The notes below the pieces were generated by a model. That model worked only from the letters and a program-made list of their open reading frames with translations. It was not told where the DNA came from and did no database searches. From a bacterium (GTDB lineage: Bacteria > Joyebacterota > Joyebacteria > Joyebacterales > Joyebacteraceae): DNA of 41,025 nucleotides. Position numbers and translations under genes: made by a program. Of this stretch, positions 1 to 10,200 are shown piece after piece. The first letter of the stretch is position 1, and each line of letters opens with the position of its first letter. The stretch covers positions 1 to 41,025 of the forward strand of contig JALGWI010000030.1 in the NCBI GenBank assembly GCA_025774245.1, given 5' to 3'.

Positions 1-576
1 GACGCGAATCTGGCGGGTGTCGTGAACGTGCTCCCGTCGGATCTTGCATTGGGTGGTCTGCTCGAGTGGAGGGTTACTGACGGCCAGGTGCACGTGGCGG
101 CCGCCAACCCCATGGGGTACGAGGGGCGCGGCGAGTTCTGCCGGATCGTGTATGAGGTGGCGGAAGATCCCTTCGGCGATCAGTGCGGCCTGGATCTCGC
201 TGATGCGCGTGTCGATGAGGAGATGAGCTTCCTCGACATGATCGACGGTGAGATCAACTTCTCGCTGACGGGGATCCCGGACGGCACGATGCCCGAGCAG
301 TACGCTCTGTACCCGGCTGCTCCGAACCCGTTCAACCCGATGACGAAGATCGCGTACGACGTGCCTGCGAGTGGCGGCCACGTTCGTATCGAGATCTACG
401 ACGTGACGGGTCGCGTGGTTCGGACGCTGGTGAACACGGAGAAGTCCGGCGGTCACCACGAGGCAGTGTGGCACGGCCGCACCGACGGTGGTGAGCGCGC
501 CGCCTCCGGCATCTACTTCTGCCGGATGGAGGCTCCGAGCTACATCGTCACGAAGAAGCTCACGATGCTGCAGTAG
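1..576 (+). CDS. C-terminal end of a secreted cohesin-like protein with FlgD-like sorting tail (5' partial)
   Basis: The frame is open from base 1, so the gene starts outside the window; 191 residues are visible. The first ~85 residues look like the second half of a cohesin-like beta-sandwich (VHVAAANPMGYEG, then GEFCRIVYEV). The last ~85 residues are a FlgD-like/type IX sorting domain with the landmarks APNPFNPMTKIAYDVP, IYDVTGRVVRTLV and ASGIYF, ending in KKLTMLQ. In this family the tail directs export across the outer membrane and surface attachment; that role is family knowledge, not shown here. The segment is about 97% identical at base level to 3482-4057, with most differences silent, so the two genes are recent or gene-converting paralogs. 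The N-terminal domains of this copy cannot be seen. Confidence 0.85.
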   Translation, partial: DANLAGVVNVLPSDLALGGLLEWRVTDGQVHVAAANPMGYEGRGEFCRIVYEVAEDPFGDQCGLDLADARVDEEMSFLDMIDGEINFSLTGIPDGTMPEQYALYPAAPNPFNPMTKIAYDVPASGGHVRIEIYDVTGRVVRTLVNTEKSGGHHEAVWHGRTDGGERAASGIYFCRMEAPSYIVTKKLTMLQ

Positions 577-606
577 GAGGACGACGGTCTTCGTTGAATA
601 GCGGAT

Positions 607-646
607 GGCCCGGTGCCCGCGCCCTCGTGGTAAGAGGTGCCGGGCC
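607..646 (+). terminator. Hairpin downstream of the first surface-protein gene
   Basis: An 11-bp stem (607-617 with 636-646, two G-U pairs) with an 18-nt loop lies 30 nt past the stop codon. No T-run follows, so it is either a weak terminator or a 3' processing structure. An analogous hairpin follows the paralogous gene at 4126-4157, which supports a 3'-end role. Confidence 0.35.
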
Positions 647-734
647 TCCGCTGGGTACTCGCAGCGGGATTCCGATGAAGTGTTGAGCTGTCGGACTCGG
701 CAATCCCTGCGACCTGCTGGGGGTGAAACCCGCC

Positions 735-3377
735 ATGGATCGCACAGTCATCCTCAAGACTCTCATCTTCACAGTGGTCGCGCTGTGGCTTCTCGCCGGC
801 GTCACGGCCATGGCAGCGACCGAAGAGGAGAAGCAGCAGGCCATCAACGATGGCCTCGCCTGGCTGATCTCGCAGCAGATCGTCAGCGGCAGCGAGGGTT
901 ACTGGTCGTACGGGAACGACGGTACGCTGGCCGTCACTGCCGCTGTGGCACTGACCTTCATTGGAGAGAACTTCCTGCCGGGCGACGACGTGATCATCGA
1001 CCAGATCAACTACGGTGACGTGGTCGGTCTCGCGGTGAGCTACATCCTCAATCGCGCCACCTTCGAGTCCCGGTTCGGCGTGGAGACGGCGGTCTACTGG
1101 CGCTATGCGGAGGACTACAACAACGACGGTATCGTCGGCAACGACGGTGGGAACGACGAGGGCATCTTCTTCGAGCCGGGGAACCCCTCCAGACGCCTGT
1201 ACACCACCGGGATCTGCACGCCCGTGGTCTATGCCCTTGGTAGGGAACTGGGGTCCTCTGCGGTGATCAACATCGGCTCAGCGGCCGTGAACGGTCGCAC
1301 CTACGCTGCCGTCATGCAGGACATCGTCGACTGGTTCTGCTTCGCCCAGGTGGAGCCGACTCAGGGGAACCAGCGGGGTGGCTGGCGCTACGACGCCAAC
1401 TGGCCCGACTCCGACAACTCGACCGCTCAGTGGGGCGCGTTGCCGCTGCTCTATGCTGACGCGTGGGGTCTGCCCACACCCAACTACGTGTACGACGAAC
1501 TTGAGCTCTGGGTGACCTACATCCAGAACCCCAACGGCGGTTCCGGCTACAGTCACCCGAACGAGGTAGTGAACGTGTCGAAGACGGGCGGTCTCTTGTT
1601 GCAGCTCGCGGCGATCGATGCCGACTTCACCGACCCCCGCGTGCAGAACGCGATCTCCTTCATCGACAGCCGCTGGAACAACGCGGTGAACGGCACCTGG
1701 TATGGCAACCTGAACAACGCGTATGCCATGTGGGCGGTGTACAGAGCCCTCGAGGTCTACCGCCAGATGGACACGTTCGAGTCGATGGGCGCGAACGTCA
1801 GGTATGGGTTCGGGATGCCATCGGCTCCTGGGGGCTTCGAGATCGGCCACGAGGGTGACACCATTCTCTCCGCTCCTGGCGACTGGTACTCGCACTACTG
1901 CGACTACCTGGTGAATCTCCAGAACGGTGACGGCAGCTGGAGCGGGGCCTCGAGCTGGACCGGATCGTTGGCCACCGCGTGGTACGTCAGCATCCTGGAT
2001 GCGGGGTGGAGTCACCCTCCGCCCTGGAACATCGACATCACATCGACCTTCGAAGGAGACTGCCCGTACCACGGTGACACGGTCACGCACGACATGCACT
2101 ACTGGAACGGTATCCCGGGCTATCCGATTCCGGGCGTTCCTCCAGCCGAGGACGTCGAGGTGCTCGTGACGCTCAGCCAGCACATGGACTTCGTCTCCGC
2201 CACCGGTGCCTATACCTATGATCCGGCGGAGCACACGGTAATCTGGGACGTCGGCGAACTGCCCGACGGTGAGGAGCGGTTCGAGATGATCGTCACCGAG
2301 GTGGCCGACACGGTGACTCCGCTGACCGAGATGGTCACGGTGGTCGAGCTGAGCGCGAGTAACGTGCCGGAGGAGGACTGGGACGTCGACGAGTCCCGCG
2401 TGCTGACCTGCCCTCCCTTCTGCTCGATCGTCGAGATCGGCGAGCCGGAGTACGACTGCACCTCAATGAGGGTCCCTGTGGTGCTCTTCAATGTGGATCT
2501 CTACGGCGGTATCTGGGGTGTCGATATCGTCGCGGACTACGATCCAGCCGTCCTGGAGGGCGCAGGCGTCAGTCTCGAGGGTACGGTGCTCGAGGGTCTC
2601 GGCTGGATCTGGATTTCCAACCCGCCGATCCCGGGCGAGTTCCGTGTGGGCCTGGCCGGAGCAACGCCTGTGCCTGTGGACGGCGTTCTCGTTTACCTCA
2701 TCTTCGACGTGCTCGATCACTCGTGCGGGGCGTGCACGGACATGGCGTTCGAGCTTCTCCTGAACGAGGGCGTTCCGTGTGTCACCCCGGAAGTCGCTTC
2801 CGTGGAGTGGTGCGTGCCTCCTGGAGTCGTCGACGGCGAGGTGAAGTACTGGTACTGCTGCGACCCGCCGCTGCCGCGGATCCCGGGGACCGAGGTCTGC
2901 CTCCTCGACGCCGCCGGCGCGCCGATCGATTGCATGGACACGGATCCGACGGGCGCGTTCTCGTTCGAGGTCTGCGCGGACGAGTGCTACACGCTGGTCC
3001 CGAACCGTCCGTGCGGCGAGAGCGCGGGCATCAGCACGCTGGACGCGGCTCTCTGCCTCAGGTACTTCGTGATGCTGGATCCGCTCAACGACTGCGTGAT
3101 CTCGCCGATGCAGATGTGGGACGGGACATACTGCCCGCCCGACTGCGTCTACCCGCAGCAGATCGCGGCCGACGTGACGGGCAACGGCTCGATCCACTCG
3201 TACGATGGCGCGATTATCCTGCGCTACATCGTGGGTCACGATGTGAGCGAGTACCTGGTGGGTTGTTGGACGTTCTACTGCCACGAGCGCTACTTCTGCA
3301 TGGACAACCCGCTCTGCTGCGATCTGCCCGACCCGAGGAGCCTGTCGAGGGGCCGGCCAACCAGAGCGACGCTGTGA
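735..3377 (+). CDS. Secreted toroid-domain protein with DUF11-like, cohesin-like and dockerin-like modules (N-terminal part of a frameshifted gene)
   Basis: The chosen start is the ATG at 735, which follows a GGGGGTG element by about 9 nt; a GTG at 723 is in frame but has poorer spacing. A signal peptide is clear (hydrophobic core IFTVVALWLLAG, cleavage near AMA). Residues ~25-430 form an alpha/alpha toroid of the terpene-cyclase/prenyltransferase-like class, with a QW-like motif (LQNGDGSW) near residue 395; no catalytic DxDD or zinc motif was recognised, so no enzyme activity is claimed. Residues ~440-550 resemble DUF11, ~570-690 a cohesin, and ~700-870 a carboxypeptidase-regulatory-like fold with two dockerin-like segments (TLDAALCLRYFV; DVTGNGSIHSYDGAIILRYI). 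The frame stops at 3377, but homology to the upstream paralog continues in another frame from 3335, so this is most likely one 1,108-codon gene with a lost base. Cysteine-rich for an exported protein. Confidence 0.8.
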   Translation: MDRTVILKTLIFTVVALWLLAGVTAMAATEEEKQQAINDGLAWLISQQIVSGSEGYWSYGNDGTLAVTAAVALTFIGENFLPGDDVIIDQINYGDVVGLAVSYILNRATFESRFGVETAVYWRYAEDYNNDGIVGNDGGNDEGIFFEPGNPSRRLYTTGICTPVVYALGRELGSSAVINIGSAAVNGRTYAAVMQDIVDWFCFAQVEPTQGNQRGGWRYDANWPDSDNSTAQWGALPLLYADAWGLPTPNYVYDELELWVTYIQNPNGGSGYSHPNEVVNVSKTGGLLLQLAAIDADFTDPRVQNAISFIDSRWNNAVNGTWYGNLNNAYAMWAVYRALEVYRQMDTFESMGANVRYGFGMPSAPGGFEIGHEGDTILSAPGDWYSHYCDYLVNLQNGDGSWSGASSWTGSLATAWYVSILDAGWSHPPPWNIDITSTFEGDCPYHGDTVTHDMHYWNGIPGYPIPGVPPAEDVEVLVTLSQHMDFVSATGAYTYDPAEHTVIWDVGELPDGEERFEMIVTEVADTVTPLTEMVTVVELSASNVPEEDWDVDESRVLTCPPFCSIVEIGEPEYDCTSMRVPVVLFNVDLYGGIWGVDIVADYDPAVLEGAGVSLEGTVLEGLGWIWISNPPIPGEFRVGLAGATPVPVDGVLVYLIFDVLDHSCGACTDMAFELLLNEGVPCVTPEVASVEWCVPPGVVDGEVKYWYCCDPPLPRIPGTEVCLLDAAGAPIDCMDTDPTGAFSFEVCADECYTLVPNRPCGESAGISTLDAALCLRYFVMLDPLNDCVISPMQMWDGTYCPPDCVYPQQIAADVTGNGSIHSYDGAIILRYIVGHDVSEYLVGCWTFYCHERYFCMDNPLCCDLPDPRSLSRGRPTRATL

Positions 3378-4057
3378 TCTCGATCGCGTGCGTCGACTGC
3401 GAGCCCGGTTCGACGGTCGAGGTGCCCGTTATGATCGACGGCGCCGACGGGTTCTACGGCCTCGAGTTCAAGGTGCTGCACGACGCGAATCTGGCGGGTG
3501 TCGTGAACGTGATCCCGTCGGATCTTGCATTGGGCGGTCTGCTCGAGTGGAGGGTTACTGACGGCCAGGTGCACGTGGCGGCGGCCAACCCCATGGGGTA
3601 TGAGGGGCGGGGCGAGTTCTGCCGGATCGTGTATGAGGTGGCGGAAGATCCCTTCGGCGATCAGTGCGGCCTGGATCTCGCTGATGCGCGTGTCGATGAG
3701 GAGACGAGCTTCATCGACATGATCGACGGTGAGATCAACTTCTCGCTGACGGGTATCCCGGACGGCACGATGCCCGAGCAGTACGCCCTCTACCCGGCTG
3801 CTCCGAACCCGTTCAACCCGATGACGAAGATCGCGTACGACGTGCCTGCGAGTGGCGGCCACGTTCGTATCGAGATCTACGACGTGACGGGTCGTGTGGT
3901 TCGGACGCTGGTGAACACGGAGAAGTCGGGCGGCCACCACGAGGCAGTGTGGCACGGCCGCACCGACGGCGGTGAGCGCGCCGCGTCCGGCATCTACTTC
4001 TGCCGGATGGAGGCTCCGAGCTACATCGTCACGAAGAAGCTGACGATGCTGCAGTAG
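3335..4057 (+). pseudogene. C-terminal part of the frameshifted toroid/cohesin surface protein (cohesin-like module plus sorting tail)
   Basis: Reading resumes here in a frame one base off from the 735 gene, beginning with EEPVEGPANQSD and continuing into a cohesin-like module (SIACVDCEPGSTVEVPVMI, VHVAAANPMGYEG) and the FlgD-like/type IX sorting tail (PNPFNPMTKIAYDVP, ASGIYF, KKLTMLQ). No promoter or own ribosome site is apparent at the junction. Restoring one C in the CCC run at 3332-3334 reads Asp-Pro-Glu-Glu and joins the frames. Residues from 3482 on are nearly identical to 1-576. If the frameshift is real, the product of the 735 gene would lack its export tail; if it is a sequencing or assembly error, this is simply the end of that protein. 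Confidence 0.75.
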
Positions 4058-4125
4058 GAGCCGCAGCAAGAGCTGCAGTAGGAGCAGTAGTTGGTGCCTG
4101 GCTTCGAGAATGGTCCAGGCGAAGC

Positions 4126-4162
4126 GGTCCGGTCCCGCCCTCGGGCGGGGCCGGGCCTTGCT
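4126..4162 (+). terminator. Strong hairpin terminator after the toroid/cohesin gene
   Basis: A 15-bp stem pairs 4126-4140 with 4143-4157 (two G-U pairs, 2-nt loop), followed by TTGCTT. It sits between this gene and the convergent giant barrel gene that ends at 4227, so it may serve both. Confidence 0.6.
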
Positions 4163-4226
4163 TCATCCGGCTCGGTCGGGATCGGGCCGTCTGTCTGTGG
4201 GATCTCTCGGGGGTGACTCTGCGAGG

Positions 4227-7200
4227 TTAGTACGTCGCCACCATGTCGAGGAACCAGCCGTAGCGGTCCTCATCGAGGTCCGTGAGGTCGTCGTTGAACT
4301 CCGTGAAGTTGTAGCCGATGCCCACCTTGAGGTGTTCGGTGACGCCGCGATAGATCGCGAGCAGGGCGCCGCGGCGGTGGTCCTTGGTCTCGCGCACCCG
4401 CAGCCACCGGTACTCGGCGAGCGCGTCCCAGTCGTGGCGGATGTGCCAGCGCGCGCGCAGGGCGGCGAAGTCCACGCGGGTGTCGATCCAGCCTTCGGTA
4501 TCGAGCTGCATCCTGACTTCCCCGCGCTTGTGGGCGAGCTTCCCGCCGAGCTCCCAGTGGCGTCCGAACGCGCGAATCGCTTCGAGTGAGAGGACGTGCG
4601 AGCGCTCGTCCATTCGGTCTCCCTCGTCCTGCCCTCTGCTCGGGAGATCGTAGAGGTAGCTGTACTTCCCCAGCAGGCTCACCCGGTTGTGGCCGACCGG
4701 CCGGTAAGCGACGGAGAGGCCCGTCTCCGCGAACTCGGCCTCCGCACAGCCTGCCTCCACGTCCTCGGTCCGCGAGAGGCTGAACTTCCCGGTCGCGGTC
4801 AGCGATTCGTGGGCCCGGTAGGAGAGCGCGTTCGTGGTGACCCACTGCCGCGTCTCCTTCGCTCCGTCGTCCCACCGGTACTCGAGCATCGAGCCGACGC
4901 GCGTTCTCCCGCGCTGGTAGCTCAACGAGAGCGTTCCCACGTTCCGCTCGATCCTGCCGGTCGGGGTCTCGATCTCGCCGGTCTGAAGCGACGCTCCGAT
5001 GGTCGCTCGCCCGTTCGGGATGAAGTCCGCGCCGTAGACGTGCATGATGCCCGGGCGGCCGTCCTCGTGAGCGAACTGGTGCTCCGTGAAGACCCGGAGC
5101 TGGTCGCTCACGGTCCCGCGCTCGCCGACCGTGAACACGCCGCGCTCGCCGTGCACTCTGTCAGTCGACAGCACGTAGGTTCCGTACAGCGTGTGCAGGT
5201 TGGAGAGGGCGTAGTCGGCGCCGACGTCGACGGACTTGCCGCGATCGCCCGTGCTCGCCTCGCCACGGATCGTGAGATCGTCGTAGAGAAGCGCCTTGAG
5301 GCCGAGAGTGGCCATGTCGTTCTTCACGTAGTTGTCGGTTCTGTCGAGCGTGAGCTGCGAGGTCCCGTAGACGTTGAAGGTGCTCGTCACGTCGTAGCCG
5401 AGACGCAACGCGCCGAGCGTGCCGCGCGTGTCGTCGCTCCCGGGCCGGGTTCCCGTCTCGTGACGCATCGCTCCTCCGAGGGTCCACCTCTGGAGGAAGC
5501 GGTAGTCGACCTCAAGATCGTACGTGCTGTCGTCGCCGTTCCCCTCCCGCTCGACCACGGCGCCCCGCGCCAGGACCGAGAGTGATTCCCCGAAGAAGGC
5601 CTGGCCGAGGGCGCCGTACTCGGTTACGCGACTGGTCGACTCGGCGAGGCGGGCGACGGAAAACCCGGCGTCCCGCTGCCTCCACCAGGCCCCCAGGGCG
5701 CCCCTCAGGCCGCCGGTCACGTCGGCGAGGTTGAGGCGCGACTCCACGGCGAACGCGTCGCCGGCGACGTCCTCCGCGGGGGAGGGGACGTTCATCTCCC
5801 CGAAGCTCAGGCCGCCGTCGTAGGAAACGAACGCGCTCGGGGTCTGGCGTGCCTCGCTCGTCGCGTACTCGCACTTGATGTAGCTCCCGCGGTCGGTCTC
5901 GAGCGTCAGGTCGGCTCCCACGAGCTGGTAGTCCGCGCCGTCCCTCTCCTCCCGGACGTAGGTGCCGCCCAGGGCCACCCCGCCCGCGACCCAGCCCTTG
6001 GCCCTGCCGCCGTAGGTGGCGTCGCCGAGGTCGAGGTCGTCGGGGACGTACTCGTAGTCGATCAGGAGAAGCACGTCGCTTCCGTCGAGCGGCAGGTCCT
6101 TGATGATCGACGGTCCGTCCCGATCGGCCGTCTGCGTCAGAGGACGCGAGAGGATGACACGTCCCTGCATCTCGTCGATCTCGTAGTCGCGCCCCTGCAC
6201 GAGCGCGACGCTCTCCAGCGTGCGGCCGGTGGCGCGGTCGCGCACCTCCACGGTGATCTTCTCGGAACCCCGGACGACGTCGGTGTCCCTGAGGTAGTAG
6301 AGGCTGCCGCCGGTGGCCCTGAACTCGTTGTGGGCGAACGCGGTCTGCGCTTCGGCTCCGAACGCGGTCGCCTCCACGCGACGGAGCACGCCGTCGGGCT
6401 GGTGGGCGGTCTTCAGACGAAGCATGGCGCCGTAGAGCGTGCGGTTGTACTGGCCGTACTCGGTTCCCGTGAGGCTCGTGTTGTAGTTGCCCCAGAGCGC
6501 GCGGGAGTCGTCCCAGTCGACCCTCGCGTAGAACTTCCCCTGGCTGTCGGTGTCCAGGAACGTCGTGGAGTCGTCCCCGTACGTGAGGTAGAAGCGGTCG
6601 GGATCGAGATGGCGGAAGGCGGCGCGCGGGTCGCGCCGGTCCAGATTGCGGAAGAGCTCTTCGACGTCGTCCTCCCCCGTGTCCATCTGCGCGGTCACGA
6701 GGTACTTCTCGAGGAACCTGCCCCTGAGGTAGAACGCGAGCCGCCCGTCGACGAACGAGCCGCTATCGAAGTAGCCCTCGCTCGACCGCGATTCCAGGCT
6801 GCTCGCGGCATCGCCCTCACCGACGGTGAGGCTGGCGATCCCCACCAGGAACGAGTACCGGTCGCGGACGTCGATCACGAGATCGTCGGCCCAGCCGCCG
6901 CCGTCTCCGTCCGTCATCTCGACGGCGAGCGAGTGACGGCCGGGCGGTAGCATCATCTCGACGGCGAACCGGCCGTCCGGATCGACCGGGACGCGCTCTC
7001 CGGCGATCCGGAGTTCGGAGGCATCGGGGATGCCCGTGCCGTGGACGCGGACGCGGCTCCCGGCGATCGGGATGGAGCGCCGGGCGAGGTTGCTCGTCCC
7101 GTGGACGATCGCGTCGCCGGCGTCTGCCGTCGTGCCTCCACGGGATCCCTCGGTGCTGGCGGCGCCGTCCGTCAGCCGGAGCGTCCTCGGTTTCGTCTCG

Positions 7201-10200
7201 TCCACGCGTCCGTCGCCGTCGTAGACCTTGAGCACGTAGACGAGCTCGTCGCCGGCACGGAGGGGCGTCGCCGCGTCGGTGTCGCCGGACCACTCGGCGC
7301 GGGCTCCGAATCCGATGGCGTCACCGCTGAGCACCTTGAGAGGCGCGGCGAGGCCGGTCTCGCCGCGTCGGCCGATCGAGATCTCCCATCGATCGACGAA
7401 GGCCCCGTAGTTGCTGTACAGGTTGAACCGCACGGGCTCGACGAGCCGCCCCCCGGCGATCTCGGCCGTGCCCGGCGCGGCGACGTCGAGCCGGGGATCC
7501 GAGACGGCCGCGTCTTCTGTCGCCCACACGACGCCGGAGCCCGGGAGCGAGATCCCGTGGGCGGGCCCGTTGCGCTCGATCGAGGACTCGGTCGGGGGCG
7601 AACCGGTATCGGGCTCGGCGTCTGCGCCAGCGTCCACGCCGGCATCGTCGGCGGGTGACTCACCCTGAGGTCTCTTCGCTGCCGACTCCTCGGGGAGCTT
7701 CACCCCAAAGTCGATGCTACTCATGAGTCCGTGCGTGATGCGCAGGACGCGGGGGTTCTCGGTCGTGAACTCGGCGCCCGAAGGCAGCGTGGTCGGGTCC
7801 ACCTTGACGATGGCGTTCCGTCCCCGGTCGAACCGGCCCGCGTCGACGTCGGCGATGTGATAGCGGCCTCTGGAGTCCGTCTCGATCACGAGGCCCGCCG
7901 GCGTGGCGAGTCGGACGCCCGGGATTCCTTCCTCCTCGATCCCGTGGTTCTCGATCGTGATCCGGAGCTCGTGGGCGCCCGCGTGGCCACCCGGGGTGGG
8001 CACCACGTCCCTCGTGACAACGATTATCTGGGCGTTCGACCCCGTCGCACTGGCGCCGCGGAGCTCCGTCCGGAACCGCCCCTTGGGGTCGATCGTGACG
8101 CTCGTGCCCTCGGCGGTGGTCACGGTGAGGCCGGTGGCCTCCGGGCGCCTCAGGCCGGCACGGACGACGACCCGATGGTGCTCCGGCGGATCGTGCTCGC
8201 CGCAGCGTCCAGGGAGGTCGTCCAGGTCGATGCCGCGCGCGAGCGGGACGCTGCCGTCGCCGATCGCCACCGGACCGTTCCCGTAGTCGACGCTCGTGCT
8301 GTTCGGAACGTAGTTGTCCTCGTCGAGCCCGCCCACGACGTGGAGCCCGGTCGCATACGCGGGTTCCTGCCAGCCGTCACCGTCGCGGTCGTGGAATACC
8401 TTCCCGACGATCGTGGTGCTCTCGAGGAGCGGGTCGCTCGTCACGACGACGGTAGCGCTCGCCGTGTTGCCCGCGATCCCGCTTCCGAAATGTGGCGTGG
8501 CGCTGTTGCGATGCTCGCCGGGGAGGACGCCGGCGCCGATGCGGAGGAGGTAGGTGATCTTCACCGGCTCTCCGTCCTCGAAGTCGAGTGGGCCGAAGAC
8601 GAGCGTCCTGTCGCCTGCCGGAGCGAGAGGGACCCGCTCGTCGTCCGGCGTGTTGATCGCGGCGTCGTGGCCGCCTCGGACGAGCGCTCCCGAACCTTCG
8701 ACGAACTTGAAGCCCGAGGGCAGGCGGTCGTGGAGCGTGATTCCCTCGACGGCCCTGTCGAGCGTGTTCGCAGCAACCAGGGTGTATGCGACGATGTCGC
8801 CCACGCTCGCCTGCTTCTTCGCGGCCACGAGCCTCAGAAGGATGGCGTCCGTCGTGGGGGGCTCGATCGGAGGGTCGCCGTCGAGGTAGTCAGGGACGCC
8901 GTCTCCGTCCGCGTCGTCGTTTGTCGGATCCCCGTCCCCGTCGGCGTCCTCGGCGCCGGCCGTGGCGGTCCCGTCTCCGTCGTCGTCATCGTCGCGCCAG
9001 TCGCGCGCCGCGTCGCCGTCGGTGTCCTGGAGCGAGGCGTTCGATCCGGTCGCGTTGCCCGGGGCGGGGGACGTGACGGTGTCGTAGGCGTCGTCGAGCC
9101 CGTCGCCATCGACGTCTGCGCCCGTCGGGAGGGCGTCCGGAGCTCCGTCGTGGTTCGCGTCGTGGCCCTCGGTGGCGTCGGGGACGTTGTCGTCGTCCGA
9201 GTCGAGGTCGCGGCAGTCCGGCGTGGCATCGCCGTCGGTGTCGACGAGGGCGATCGGCGTTCCACCGCTGTCGGTGTCGTAGGCGTCGTCGAGCCCGTCG
9301 CCGTCGGTGTCCGTGCCTTCGGGTTCGATGTAGCCGAGATCGGGCTGTCCCTCGACGTTGTCCACAATGCCGTCACCGTCCGAGTCGATGTCGAGATCGT
9401 CGGGGACACCATCGGCGTCGGTGTCGAGCCTGCCGTTGCCCTCGTCGGCGTCGGTGAGCCCGTCGCTGTCGTCGTCGATGTCGACGGTGTCCGGAATCCC
9501 GTCGCCGTCCGCGTCGTCGGTCGGATCGGCGTCCAGATAGTCCGGCGTCCCGTCGCCATCGGCGTCGTCGTTGGTGGGATCGCCGTCTCCGTCGGCGTCC
9601 TCAGCTCCGGCCGTGAGGATGCCGTCGCCGTCGTCGTCGTCGTCGCGCCAGTCTCGAGGCGTGTCGCCGTCTGTGTTCTGAAGCGGCGCGTTCGAACCGG
9701 TCGGATTGCCCGGCCCGGGCGCGGCAACGGTGTCGTACGCGTCGTCGAGGCCGTCGCCATCGGCGTCGAAGCCGGTCGGTTCGGCATCGGGCAGGCCGTC
9801 GTGATCGGCGTCGTGGCCCTCGATGGAATCCGGGACGTTGTCGTCGTCCGAGTCGGCATCGACGACGTCGGCAGCCGTGTCACCGTCCGTGTCGACGAGG
9901 GCGATCGGCGTTCCACCGTTGTCGGGGTCGTAGGCATCGTCGAGGCCGTCGCCGTCGCCGTCCGAGCCGGAGGGGGCCACGTAGCCTGCGTCGGGCTGCC
10001 CCTCGATGTTGTCGACCACACCGTCGCCATCGGAGTCGATATCGAGAGAGGAGGGGAGGCCGTCGCCGTCGGGATCGGTGGGGCCGGCCGCCTCCGTAGC
10101 GTCGAGGATGCCGTCGTTGTCGTCGTCGATGTCGACGGTGTTAGGGAGACCATCTCCGTCGGCGTCGTCGGTCGGGTCGTCGTCCAGGTAGTCCGGCGTG

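Noticed and set aside
4048-4085. 14-nt direct repeat (4048-4061 and 4072-4085) after the toroid/cohesin gene
   Set aside because: It duplicates the last codons and stop of the gene; too short and isolated to be an attachment site or mobile-element end.
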